Shown here one piece after another: positions 56,537 to 64,000 of a stretch of 64,000 nucleotides of DNA (positions are counted from its first letter, which is position 1; every line of letters begins with the position of its first letter). The stretch is from Arthrobacter sp. H16F315 (GTDB taxonomy: Bacteria > Actinomycetota > Actinomycetes > Actinomycetales > Micrococcaceae): assembly GCF_024124825.1 (NCBI RefSeq), contig NZ_JAMXSS010000002.1, positions 434,001 through 498,000 of the forward strand, written 5' to 3'. Both the position numbers and the translations under genes were made by a program. The notes under the pieces are model-generated. The model did not search any database and was not told where the DNA came from. It saw nothing but the letters and a program-made list of their open reading frames with translations.

Positions 56537-57895
56537 ATGAGTTTGCCCACTACCGAAGTCCACTCCGGACCGCAGCCGCTAACGCTGCCCGTCACGGCCG
56601 CCCCCACCAGGCACCTGGTGGTCAAGAAGTTCGGCGGTTCCTCAGTAGCGGATGCTGCGGGCATTAAGCGGGTGGCCAGGCGGATCGTCGACGCCCAGAA
56701 CGCCGGAGACGAAGTCGTTGTGGTTGTCTCGGCCATGGGCGACACCACCGATGAACTCCTGGACTTGGCCGCACAGGTCACCGATGCGGCGCCGGCCCGG
56801 GAAATGGACATGCTGCTCTCAGCCGGTGAGCGCATCTCGATGGCCCTGCTCGCCATGGCCATCAACAAGTTCGGCGCTTCGGCACAGTCCTTCACCGGCT
56901 CCCAGGCCGGCATGATCACCGACGGCATCCACGGCAAAGCCCGGATCATCGACGTCGACCCGCACCGCATCCGCACCGCCCTGGACAAGGGACACATTGC
57001 GATCGTCGCAGGCTTCCAGGGCATGAGCCGCACCACCAACGAGGTCACAACGCTGGGCCGCGGTGGTTCGGACACCACAGCGGTGGCGCTGGCCGCCGCC
57101 CTCGATGCGGACGTGTGCGAGATCTTCACCGACGTCGACGGGATCTACACCGCAGATCCCAGAGTTGTACCGTCCGCGCGCAAGATCGACCGGATCTCCA
57201 GCGAGGAGATGCTCGAACTGGCGGCGTCCGGCGCCAAGATCCTGCACTTGCGCTGCGTCGAGTACGCGCGCCGTTTCGGTATGCCGCTGCATGTAAGGTC
57301 CTCCTTTAGCCAAAACGAAGGCACCTGGGTCCTACCCGGCGCCGACGACAAGATCCCAACCCAAGAAGGAGTTGCCTTGGAGCAGCCAATCATCTCCGGT
57401 GTTGCCCACGACCGTTCCGAAGCCAAGGTCACGGTCGTCGGGGTTCCCGATATTCCCGGCAAGGCCGCGGCGATCTTCCAGGTCATCGCCGATGCGCACT
57501 CGAACATCGACATGATTGTCCAGAACGTGTCCACCCACGGCACCGGCCGGACCGATATTTCCTTCACCCTGCCGATCGTCGAGGGCGCCGACGCCCTGGC
57601 CGCCCTGCACGCCGCGCAGGACCGGATCGGCTTCGAAAGCATCGAATACAACGAAAAGATCGGAAAGCTGTCGCTGATCGGAGCCGGCATGCGGTCCCAT
57701 CCCGGTGTCTCTGCGCGGTTCTTCGCGGCGCTTTCGGAGGCCAGCATCAACATCAACATGATCTCCACCTCGGAGATCAGGATTTCCGTCGTCACGCACG
57801 CTGATCTGCTCGACGACGCCGTGCGCGCCATTCACAAGGCTTTTGACCTGGACAGCGAGGACGAGGCAACGGTCTACGGCGGTACCGGCCGCTGA
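56537..57895 (+). CDS. lysC: aspartate kinase
   Basis: Catalyses the first step of the aspartate family pathway (lysine, threonine, methionine). The 452-residue protein has the kinase motif [13 protein letters not shown] (about 28-40), [20 protein letters not shown], and [12 protein letters not shown], followed by two ACT domains (about 290-450: [34 protein letters not shown]) that sense lysine and threonine. The first 27 residues extend beyond the usual start near the kinase strand, but GAGGGTG supports ATG 56537. asd, the usual next gene, is not found downstream. Confidence 0.95.
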   Translation: MSLPTTEVHSGPQPLTLPVTAAPTRHLVVKKFGGSSVADAAGIKRVARRIVDAQNAGDEVVVVVSAMGDTTDELLDLAAQVTDAAPAREMDMLLSAGERISMALLAMAINKFGASAQSFTGSQAGMITDGIHGKARIIDVDPHRIRTALDKGHIAIVAGFQGMSRTTNEVTTLGRGGSDTTAVALAAALDADVCEIFTDVDGIYTADPRVVPSARKIDRISSEEMLELAASGAKILHLRCVEYARRFGMPLHVRSSFSQNEGTWVLPGADDKIPTQEGVALEQPIISGVAHDRSEAKVTVVGVPDIPGKAAAIFQVIADAHSNIDMIVQNVSTHGTGRTDISFTLPIVEGADALAALHAAQDRIGFESIEYNEKIGKLSLIGAGMRSHPGVSARFFAALSEASININMISTSEIRISVVTHADLLDDAVRAIHKAFDLDSEDEATVYGGTGR

Positions 57896-57942
57896 CCGGA
57901 ACGGCGGGATTCGGCGGGATTCGCGCCGGACGCGGCTAGCCA

Positions 57943-57987
57943 GACGTCATTAAGACAAGACGTCATTAAGACAAGACGCCATTAAAA
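57943..57987 (+). repeat. tandem 16-mer, about 2.8 copies
   Basis: GACGTCATTAAGACAA occurs twice exactly and a third time as GACGCCATTAAAA. It lies about 50 bp after lysC in a region with no gene (57896-58054). AT-rich compared with surroundings. Function unknown. Confidence 0.8.
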
Positions 57988-58054
57988 GCAGGGACTGGCT
58001 CCGGCCGCTCCCTGCCCGTTACCCCCGGGACCTTTGCGTCCCTCCGGCGAATGC

Positions 58055-58289
58055 TCAGGCTTCCTGGTTCCGGAGATCTTCCTTTCGGACAGCGTAATGA
58101 TGTCCCTGCGCATCGGTCTCCACTTCGAAACCGGCGAGGTCCACTTCGGAAGCCCGCTCAAAGTCGTCGTGCTTGTGCACGACCGGCGAGGAGGTATCCC
58201 CCCCTCGAAGCAGTGCCGAAAAAGAACCCTATCCACGACGACGGGTGCAGGTACTTTCCGAGGGCAGCTTTCCTCAGTGCGAGTGCCAC
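58055..58289 (-). CDS. small hypothetical protein (apparent frameshift)
   Basis: A small gene seen only after correction. From GTG 58289 (preceded by GGGTGGGAA) it reads MALALRKAALGKYLHPSSWI-GFFFGTAS, then a G7 run at 58198-58204 shifts frame. With one G removed it continues RGDTSSPVVHKHDDFER-ASEVDLAGFEVETD and ends EDLRNQEA at 58055. The repaired length is exactly divisible by three and gives 77 residues. I recognise no family. The rest of the stretch between lysC and the next gene (58290-58444) shows nothing I can support. Confidence 0.42.
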
Positions 58290-58444
58290 AATTCCCACCC
58301 CCTCTCCAGCGTCCGGTCCATGCTGAACGGCCACGGCTGCGCGCGGGGCCAGTGCCCTCATTTTACGCCCGACGGCGGCAAAAGGCGCCGGGCGGCCCGA
58401 GACCAGGGCCGGACGCGGGCCCGGAGCCCCGGGCCCGCTGCGGC

Positions 58445-58678
58445 TCAGCGCAGTGACTTGTCATCGGGGTTGCGCGGCACAACATAGGTGCTTCCGTCCG
58501 GCCTCCGGAGAGTCTCCCACTGCTGGGTTTCGGCTTCGCGCGCGGCCAGCAGCTGCCGGTTCTGTTCCGTCATCTCATGGCCGAGGGCGCTGCGGTTGGC
58601 GGGGCCGAAGATCATCCGGAGCTTGCCGGTGGCACGCATAAAACGCTGCGAGCCGTTTTCGGCTTTTTCGTTGGCCAT
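58445..58678 (-). CDS. small charged hypothetical protein
   Basis: A 77-residue soluble protein rich in Arg, Glu and Gln (MANEKAENGSQRFMRATGK; then NRQLLAAREAETQQWETL) with no recognisable domain. The ending LRRPDGSTYVVPRNPDD looks conserved in style. AGGAG lies just upstream of GTG 58681/ATG 58678. It is divergent from the OhrR gene across a palindromic operator, so it may be under OhrR control. Confidence 0.62.
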   Translation of the reverse strand: MANEKAENGSQRFMRATGKLRMIFGPANRSALGHEMTEQNRQLLAAREAETQQWETLRRPDGSTYVVPRNPDDKSLR

Positions 58679-58712
58679 CACAATCCACTCCTAGAACGGG
58701 ACGATGACTCCA

Positions 58713-58735
58713 GTGTACGCTAATGATTAGTACAC
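58713..58735. promoter_or_regulatory. MarR/OhrR-type operator
   Basis: GTGTAC and GTACAC flank a near-symmetric core TAAT-G-ATTA. It lies 20 bp before ohrR and 35 bp before the divergent small gene, as expected for an autoregulated MarR-type repressor. Confidence 0.65.
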
Positions 58736-58754
58736 GAACTATCTAGGGGGCCAC

Positions 58755-59228
58755 ATGACGGAATCGACCGGGGAAGCCCGGGACGACCTCCTGCTCGAGC
58801 ACCAGCTCTGCTTCGCTCTTACGGTGGCCTCCCGGAGCGTCGTCGGCGCCTACAAGCCGGTGTTGGACCTGCTCGGCCTGACCCACCCGCAATACCTTGT
58901 GATGCTTTGCCTTTGGGAATCCAGCCCCCGCTCCGTGCGAGACATCAGCGCTGCCATCGCCCAGGAACCGGCAACGATTTCGCCCCTGCTCCGCCGCCTG
59001 GAGTCGGCCGGATTCATCACCCGCCAGCGCGTGCCCGGCAACGAACGGACCCTTGCCGTGGGCCTGACGCCGCGGGGTGCGGCGTTGCGGCAGCAAGCGA
59101 CAGCCGTGCCCGGCACCATGATGGATCGGCTGGGCATGACCCGTGAACAGGTCAGCCATCTGCACAGCGCCATGATGGGCCTGATTGCTGCCACAAAGAC
59201 CCCCGTCGAGCTGCCGCCGCGGCGGTAG
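58755..59228 (+). CDS. OhrR-like MarR family regulator
   Basis: A 157-residue winged-helix regulator. The N-terminus EHQLCFALTVASR with Cys19 matches the reactive cysteine of OhrR, which senses organic hydroperoxides, and LGLTHPQYLVMLCLWE is the family's conserved helix. The DNA-binding part is VRDISAAIAQEPATISPLLRRLE with the wing GFITRQRVPGNERTL. An ohr peroxidase gene usually lies next to ohrR; none is found here, so it may regulate the divergent small gene or distant targets. Palindromic operator upstream. Confidence 0.85.
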   Translation: MTESTGEARDDLLLEHQLCFALTVASRSVVGAYKPVLDLLGLTHPQYLVMLCLWESSPRSVRDISAAIAQEPATISPLLRRLESAGFITRQRVPGNERTLAVGLTPRGAALRQQATAVPGTMMDRLGMTREQVSHLHSAMMGLIAATKTPVELPPRR

Positions 59229-59255
59229 ACTGGGCAAAACACAGGAGGACTGCTG

Positions 59256-59814
59256 ATGCGCAAGCAACTGGAGCCAGGCGGCGTTCGTTCTGATGGCAGT
59301 GGCCGGTCTCGCCGCCTGCTCGCCAGGAACAACACCGACGCCGTCGACCACCGCCACCGCCCCGTCGGACGGGACCAGCACTGCCCCGACAGGCACACCT
59401 TCGCCCGATGCCGAAACAAAAACGCCGGCACCTTCGCCGTCCGCCGCCTCCGCGACCCCGGGGCCGGGACTGGGCAACGCCGAACTCGCCATCAGCGTCA
59501 AACCGTCCGCGTCCGGCACACCCGCAAACTTCACACTGGTCTGCGTGGACGGAGTTCCCTCCGCCGAGAGCCAGCACCCCAACGCTGCCGCAGCCTGCAC
59601 CGCCCTGAAGAACGACGCAGCGCTCCTGAGCCCGCAGCCCCGGCCAAAAGACCAGGCCTGCACCCAGCAGTACGGCGGCCCGCAGGAGGCCACGGTCACG
59701 GGCGTCGTGGACGGACGTCCAGTCGAAACAACGTTCAGTCTGCGCGACGGCTGCGAGATCTCCGCCTGGAACGCCGCCAAGGACGTCCTGGGCTCCACCG
59801 GCGGAGCTGTCTAA
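59256..59814 (+). CDS. SSI-like subtilisin-inhibitor lipoprotein (apparent frameshift in signal peptide)
   Basis: Secreted Streptomyces-subtilisin-inhibitor-like protein. AGGAGG lies 7 bp before ATG 59256, but that frame fails after MRKQ; removing one base gives WSQAAFVLMAVAGLAAC, a signal peptide with lipobox LAAC. A Thr/Pro/Ser-rich linker follows, then an SSI-type domain of about 110 residues with CTQQYGGPQEATVTGVVDG and the disulphide pair ending LRDGCEISAWNA. Joined length is about 185 residues. Known SSI proteins inhibit S8 proteases from the same organism. A second SSI-like gene and a large S8 protease gene lie within 1.5 kb. Confidence 0.72.
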
Positions 59815-60760
59815 ACTGCAGGGACTTTCCACAGATCGCTGGCTGCCCCGCCAAGCTGCCCACCACGCGCGTGTCCGCCGCTACGCGGACCCTTACCTCG
59901 CCCGGCGTTCGGCGGGCAAGAAGCACCCGGTTGAGGACTTTCTCTTCACCTACTACACCCAGAAACCCGGGCAGTTGCTGCGCTGGCACCCCGGCGCCGG
60001 CGTCGTACTGTCAGGGCCCGCCGCGGCCGAGCGGGCCGGCTGGAAGTACTACCGCGCGGCCGACGACGGCGAACTCGCCGCCGCGGGGCTGCCGCCGGGC
60101 ACCACCGCTGCCACTGTCGACGTCGAAGCCTTCGTCCGGGACCGTCGGGAGGCCCTGGTATTCGCCGGGATTATCCTGGCCGGGACTGCGGCGCGCCCGG
60201 CCCAATTCGGCTGCTTCGGGCTGCACGAATGGGCCATGGTCTACCGGCAGGATAAGTTCGAGCTCCGGCACGAATACCTCCAGCTGCGGCTTGGCTCCGA
60301 ACGGACCGACGAAGTGGTGGAGCAAAACCGGATCCGCTGCTCCCACTTCGACGCCTTCCGTTTCTACACACCTGACGCGGTTCCGCTCAACAGCCTGGCG
60401 CCTAGCCGGGAAAACCAGCGGTCCATGGAACAGGCCGGTTGCCTGCACGCCAACATGGACCTCTATAAGTGGGCCTACAAGCTTGCCCCGCTGCTGCCGA
60501 GTGAGCTCGTGATGGACTGTTTCGAGCTCTCCTGGCGGATCCGGGCCATGGACATGCAGGCATCCCCCTATGATCTGGACGAGTGGGGCTATCCCGCCAT
60601 CCTGATCGAGACACCCGAGGGCAAAGCCGCCTATGTCGAATACCAGCGGGCTTTTTCGACCGAAGCGCAAGACCTGCGGGAGCGGTTGCTGCGGGAGCTT
60701 GCTCCCCTGCTGCTGTCGATACGGTCCGGCCCTGACATCGAACGTACAAAAGGACAGTAA
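59807..60760 (+). CDS. putative 3-methyladenine DNA glycosylase-type protein
   Basis: About 317 residues. Conserved blocks are KKHPVEDFLFTYYTQKPGQLLRWHPG, QFGCFGLHEWAMVYR, RCSHFDAFRFYTP and GCLHANMDLYKWAYKLAPL. This actinobacterial family is usually labelled 3-methyladenine DNA glycosylase, but I know of no direct biochemical support. No ATG or GTG fits the conserved N-terminus (TDRWLPRQAAHHARVRRY); CTG at 59807 or 59816 is the only candidate and would overlap the inhibitor gene end, or a start-region error is present. It overlaps the next gene by 1 bp (TAATG). Confidence 0.62.
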   Translation: MSKLQGLSTDRWLPRQAAHHARVRRYADPYLARRSAGKKHPVEDFLFTYYTQKPGQLLRWHPGAGVVLSGPAAAERAGWKYYRAADDGELAAAGLPPGTTAATVDVEAFVRDRREALVFAGIILAGTAARPAQFGCFGLHEWAMVYRQDKFELRHEYLQLRLGSERTDEVVEQNRIRCSHFDAFRFYTPDAVPLNSLAPSRENQRSMEQAGCLHANMDLYKWAYKLAPLLPSELVMDCFELSWRIRAMDMQASPYDLDEWGYPAILIETPEGKAAYVEYQRAFSTEAQDLRERLLRELAPLLLSIRSGPDIERTKGQ

Positions 60761-61125
60761 TGACCCAGAATCACCACGAGATCGATCTCACCGTTCGACT
60801 GACCGAGGCACCGGGCGCCCCGGAACACGTTTTTCAGCTGTCGGCAAGCGACGGCGTCCTCGCGGCGGGATCTACCCTGCCGGATGCCACCGCCGCCCTC
60901 GCTGCCGTCACACAGCATGGGGAGGACATGTTCTTCCCCCGTCCCGGTCCGCCGAAATTGTGCACCCAGCAGTACGGCGGTCCGCAGCTGGCCGTGGTCA
61001 CCGGGTGGTTCCTGGGCCGGGAAGTCACCAGCCAGTTCAGCCGCACGGACGGTTGCGAGATCGCCCGCTGGCGGGCCATGGCGCCGCTGCTGGGCGGAGT
61101 GGCGGGTTCCACCGGAGCGATCTAG
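60760..61125 (+). CDS. SSI-like inhibitor-domain protein without signal peptide
   Basis: A 121-residue single-domain protein of the subtilisin-inhibitor-like family: LTVRLTEAPGAPEHVFQLSAS, then CTQQYGGPQLAVVTGWFLG and FSRTDGCEIARWRAM. The core is clearly paralogous to the lipoprotein encoded 0.9 kb upstream, but the protein starts directly with the domain and has no secretion signal, which is odd for a protease inhibitor. It may act on intracellular targets or have another role. Translationally coupled to the glycosylase-like gene. Confidence 0.72.
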   Translation: MTQNHHEIDLTVRLTEAPGAPEHVFQLSASDGVLAAGSTLPDATAALAAVTQHGEDMFFPRPGPPKLCTQQYGGPQLAVVTGWFLGREVTSQFSRTDGCEIARWRAMAPLLGGVAGSTGAI

Positions 61126-61158
61126 GCTGGCCGCCGGCGTCCGGCCGGACACAGGAAC

Positions 61159-61201
61159 GGCAACGGCCGGCGGTGCAAACCGCCGGCCGTTGCCTTTTTT
61201 G
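61159..61201 (+). terminator. Rho-independent terminator
   Basis: Perfect 15-bp stem GGCAACGGCCGGCGG / CCGCCGGCCGTTGCC with a 6-nt loop and TTTTTT. It closes the inhibitor/glycosylase operon and separates it from the convergent protease. Confidence 0.92.
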
Positions 61202-61219
61202 TCAGGACTGGAACTGCGC

Positions 61220-64000
61220 CTAGACGGCGTTGTTGGGAGCGCTAAGTTCCTCGTTCTGGAACTTACCCTGCTCCTTCTTCACCTTTTTGCCCTTGTCCCT
61301 TTTTGTCCTTTTTGTCCTTGCCGTCGTGGCTTCCGTCGCCGCTGTCACCGGGACCGTCATTGCTGTCCTGGTCCTCAGAGGTCGGCGGCACCACCACGGC
61401 GCCTGCCGGAGTCACGAGCACACTGACAAACGTCGGCTCGCTGGTACCGGCGAACGTCACCCGGCCGATGTAGGAACCGACTGCCAGGTTCTGCCATTTC
61501 ATCGTCACGACCCCGGACTTACCGTTGGCAAGACGCAGCGGGTTGGGCGTCAACGTCGCGTTGCCGACATTGGAGCCGAGCACAGCTGCATCGACGCTCG
61601 CCTTCGTGGCCTGGCCGTTGGGGCTGGCGTAAAGGTTCACGAAAATCCGGTAGGTTCCCGGGGCCGGGTTAGGGATTGAGAGCGACTCGCTCGCAGACGA
61701 GGTTGCGACCTGGATCAGCTGGTTGGCGGGATTCACCACATACATATCGAAGTCGGCATTCGGGTCCGCGGAGTAGACCGAGAGCTTGGCCAGCGGGCTG
61801 CCGGCCGGCACCTGGACGGCTTTGGCGAAGTTCGAGGCGTTCGTAACCCCAAGAGCCACCGGACCGGGGACCAGTTCAATGGCAGAGGAGTCCGCCTTGG
61901 ATAGACCGTCCAGGGTCATGTTGATGGCATTGTTGGTGCCCGAGACAACCTTGAGGTCACCGGAGCCGGTGCCGCCCTCGGAGGTGAAGGCAACATCCTT
62001 GGAGGTGACGACCGACTGCGGACGGACCGCGATCGGGGATGCCACGTTCTTGTTAGCGCCCTGCCAGGTCAGCGAGCCCATGGCGAACTTGCCCAGTGCT
62101 GCGCTCTGATTCTCGAAGGAGACCTTGAAGTTCTTCTTCTCCCCCGCCGTTCCGAACGTCAGGATGGACGGGGTTACCGTGACCTTGACACCGGGGACGT
62201 CGGCCTTGACCCGGTAGGTGCCGGGGGTCAGCGCGGTCAGGGTCCGGGTTACTTCGATCTTGCCGGTGAGGTTGCCCAGCGAGAACGACGGGACGTTCAT
62301 GTCGCGGGCCTTTGTGGTGCCCAGCCCCGGGATGCCGAGGTCCACTCCGGTGCCCTGGATGAACTTCAGGTAGTCGTCTTCGTTGGCGTCGTACACCAGT
62401 CCCGGGTCCAGCATGCGGGCCGGATCAACCTGGCCTGCGCCGGTGGCGAGGACATCGGTGTTCTTGCTGCCGTCTGCATTCTTGATGTCACCGGCGGTGG
62501 TCATCATCGCGGACTTGACCGTGGCCGGGGACCACCTCGGGTTCTTGCCGAGGACCAGTGCGCCGAAGCCGGCGACGTGCGGAGCCGCCATGGAGGTACC
62601 GGACAAAAAGCCAAAGTTGTCCCCGCCGGTGCCTATCGGCGAAACGCCCGCCAGGACTGCAACGCCGGGGGCAGTCACATCAGGCTTCAGCAGGTCGGAT
62701 TCGGTTGCCAGCAGCGGGCCGCGGGACGAGAAACCGGCGATCTGCGGCTGGGCCTCAGGCGCCAGGCCGGTGGTGTCCTTGTTGACCAGGGAAACGGTTA
62801 TGGCCGGGTTGGCCGTGACCTTGGCCTTGATGGTCTCGGTGGCCGGCGGGTTGACGTGGACGGTCGGGACGGCGTGCTTGTCCGTGTCCAGCGAGGAGTT
62901 GCTCAGGTTGACGAGGATCATGCCGACACCGCCGCCGCGCTGGACTTCCTTGCTCTTGGCGACGCGGTCGAAGACGCCGCGGTCACAGACCACTACCTTG
63001 CCGGCGACTTTCGCCGGGTCCAGTGTGTCCGGGCCGCAAAGTGCTGCGTTGGGGTTTCCGGCCGTGGCGGCCGCGCTGGCAGCCAGCACGACGCCGGCAC
63101 CCTTGACTTCGCGGTTCATGATGCTGGCGCCGCGGAACTTGCTTCCGTCGGAGAATTCGACGGTGCCCTGCAGTTCCTGCGAGAAGCTGCTGGCAGCGAC
63201 CGTCGTGACCCACGGTTCACCGTGGTTCACTGTGCTCGCCGTCGGGCCGGAGTTACCGGCCGATGCTGCCACGAAGATTCCGGCAGAGGCGGCCGAGAGG
63301 AACGCCATGGAGACCGGATCGGTGGTGGTGGAGGTGGCGCCGGAAATCGAATAGTTCAGGACATCCACACCGTCGTAGATGGCCTGGTCGACTGCGGCGA
63401 TCGATGAGGAGCTGTAGCAGCCGCCGCTGTTCGGGTCGGTATCCTCCCAGCAGACCTTGTAAACAGAGAGCTTGGCCGCGGGGGCGATGCCGCTGGTCAG
63501 ACCGAAGCTGCGACCGTCAACGAAAGTCTCGACGTTCGCGTTGCCGGCAGCGGTACTGGCCGTATGCGTGCCGTGGCTGGCGACATCGACCGGGGAGATC
63601 TTCTCCAGCGGGGAACGCTCTTCCGCCGGAACGTACGTCAGGAAGTCATCGGCGAAGTAATGCGCCGCGAGGACTTTGGAGTTGCAGGCGGAGCCGTCAA
63701 AGTCTGCGCCGGTACCCTCGCCCTTCTGGCACTCGCCAATGAAGGTATCGCCGTCGGACTTGAGCATCGCAATCTTGCCGTCGTCGGTGCGGTACGGCAC
63801 GCCAACGACGGGATCGCCAACGAGCGGCATGACCTGGTCGCCGGCGAAAAAGGCGCTGGAGGGGGTGTAGCCGGTGTCGATGACACCCACGACAACGCCC
63901 TTGCCGGCGGCCGCCTGGCCGCCGAACTTCGTGTTCCAGGTGCCGTTGGGGCCGCTGAGCTTCAGGAAGTCAGTGCTCGAGTAGTCCGGGGCGTTTTCGG
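61220..64000 (-). CDS. large secreted S8 subtilisin-like serine protease, 5' end beyond window (apparent frameshift near the end)
   Basis: At least 926 residues are visible. The catalytic triad is present: Asp in VVGVIDTGY, His in ASHGTHTASTAAGN, Ser in SGTSMAAPHVAGF, with a PA domain inserted between His and Ser (GKVVVCDRGVFDRVAKS). Downstream are a fibronectin-III-like domain, a PPC-like domain and a highly charged tail (KDKKDKK). The signal peptide and propeptide lie beyond the right edge. In the present frame the protein ends at 61263; removing one base near 61297 continues KGKKVKKEQGKFQNEELSA to TAG at 61220. Likely an extracellular protein-degrading enzyme; the convergent genes encode SSI-type inhibitors of this very protease class. 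Confidence 0.88.

Noticed and set aside
1..64000. CRISPR array, prophage, insertion sequence or integrase genes
   Set aside because: No regularly spaced repeats of array type and no transposase, integrase or phage structural motifs were seen in any frame.

Overview
This window is high-GC actinobacterial DNA, most likely from the Arthrobacter/Pseudarthrobacter group (Micrococcaceae). The evidence is the order tRNA-Ser, SRP RNA, dnaX, recR, a membrane protein and lysC; the RamB-like regulator divergent from aceA; an IdeR-type iron box; subtilisin-inhibitor-like proteins; and a glutathione-independent (FdhA-type) formaldehyde dehydrogenase. The species cannot be fixed from sequence reading alone.

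Layout. 0-3.1 kb: acyl-CoA dehydrogenase (cut by the left edge) translationally coupled to an SDR dehydrogenase, then a GH76 glycosidase. 3.1-7.1 kb: iron-regulated Fe(III) ABC importer. 7.1-13.7 kb: glycogen-debranching-type enzyme, PAP2 phosphatase and small housekeeping or hypothetical genes. 13.8-17.9 kb: queuosine salvage (tgt plus a YhhQ/QrtP-type transporter) with an AbiEi/DUF559 gene set between two direct copies of a structured 63-nt repeat, then a TetR gene with twin operators. 17.9-23.2 kb: epimerase, an MHS transporter with an internal stop, pyridoxine/HMP kinase, pyruvate:quinone oxidoreductase. 23.3-28.3 kb: glyoxylate shunt (ramB-like regulator, aceA, aceB). 28.3-38.6 kb: MFS exporter, ROK regulator and a divergent sugar operon (two TIM-barrel isomerases, two Gfo/Idh/MocA dehydrogenases, a three-gene ABC importer). 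38.6-51 kb: beta-propeller protein, GNAT, DsbA/FrnE, TetR, LytR_C protein, HAD hydrolase, Stealth sugar-phosphate transferase, phosphoesterase, formaldehyde dehydrogenase, glutathione peroxidase, M23 peptidase, MpaB oxygenase. 51-58 kb: tRNA-Ser(GGA), ffs, dnaX, recR, lysC. 58-64 kb: OhrR, two SSI-like inhibitors around a putative DNA glycosylase, and a convergent large S8 protease cut by the right edge.

The dominant oddity is that 16 genes carry apparent single-base indels, nearly all in short homopolymers and including the essential dnaX P-loop. Joining the two frames always restores a sensible protein with a length divisible by three. Sequencing or assembly indels are the simplest reading, so most broken genes here are annotated as real genes with frame errors. 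The exception is an in-frame TAA in the MHS transporter.

The most original signals are two intergenic repeat families with exactly conserved internal spacing (63 nt, three copies; 79 nt, two copies), the repeat-bracketed AbiEi/DUF559 gene, the inhibitor/protease cluster at the right end, and the ROK-linked operon, whose enzyme set suggests a 3-keto-sugar route.
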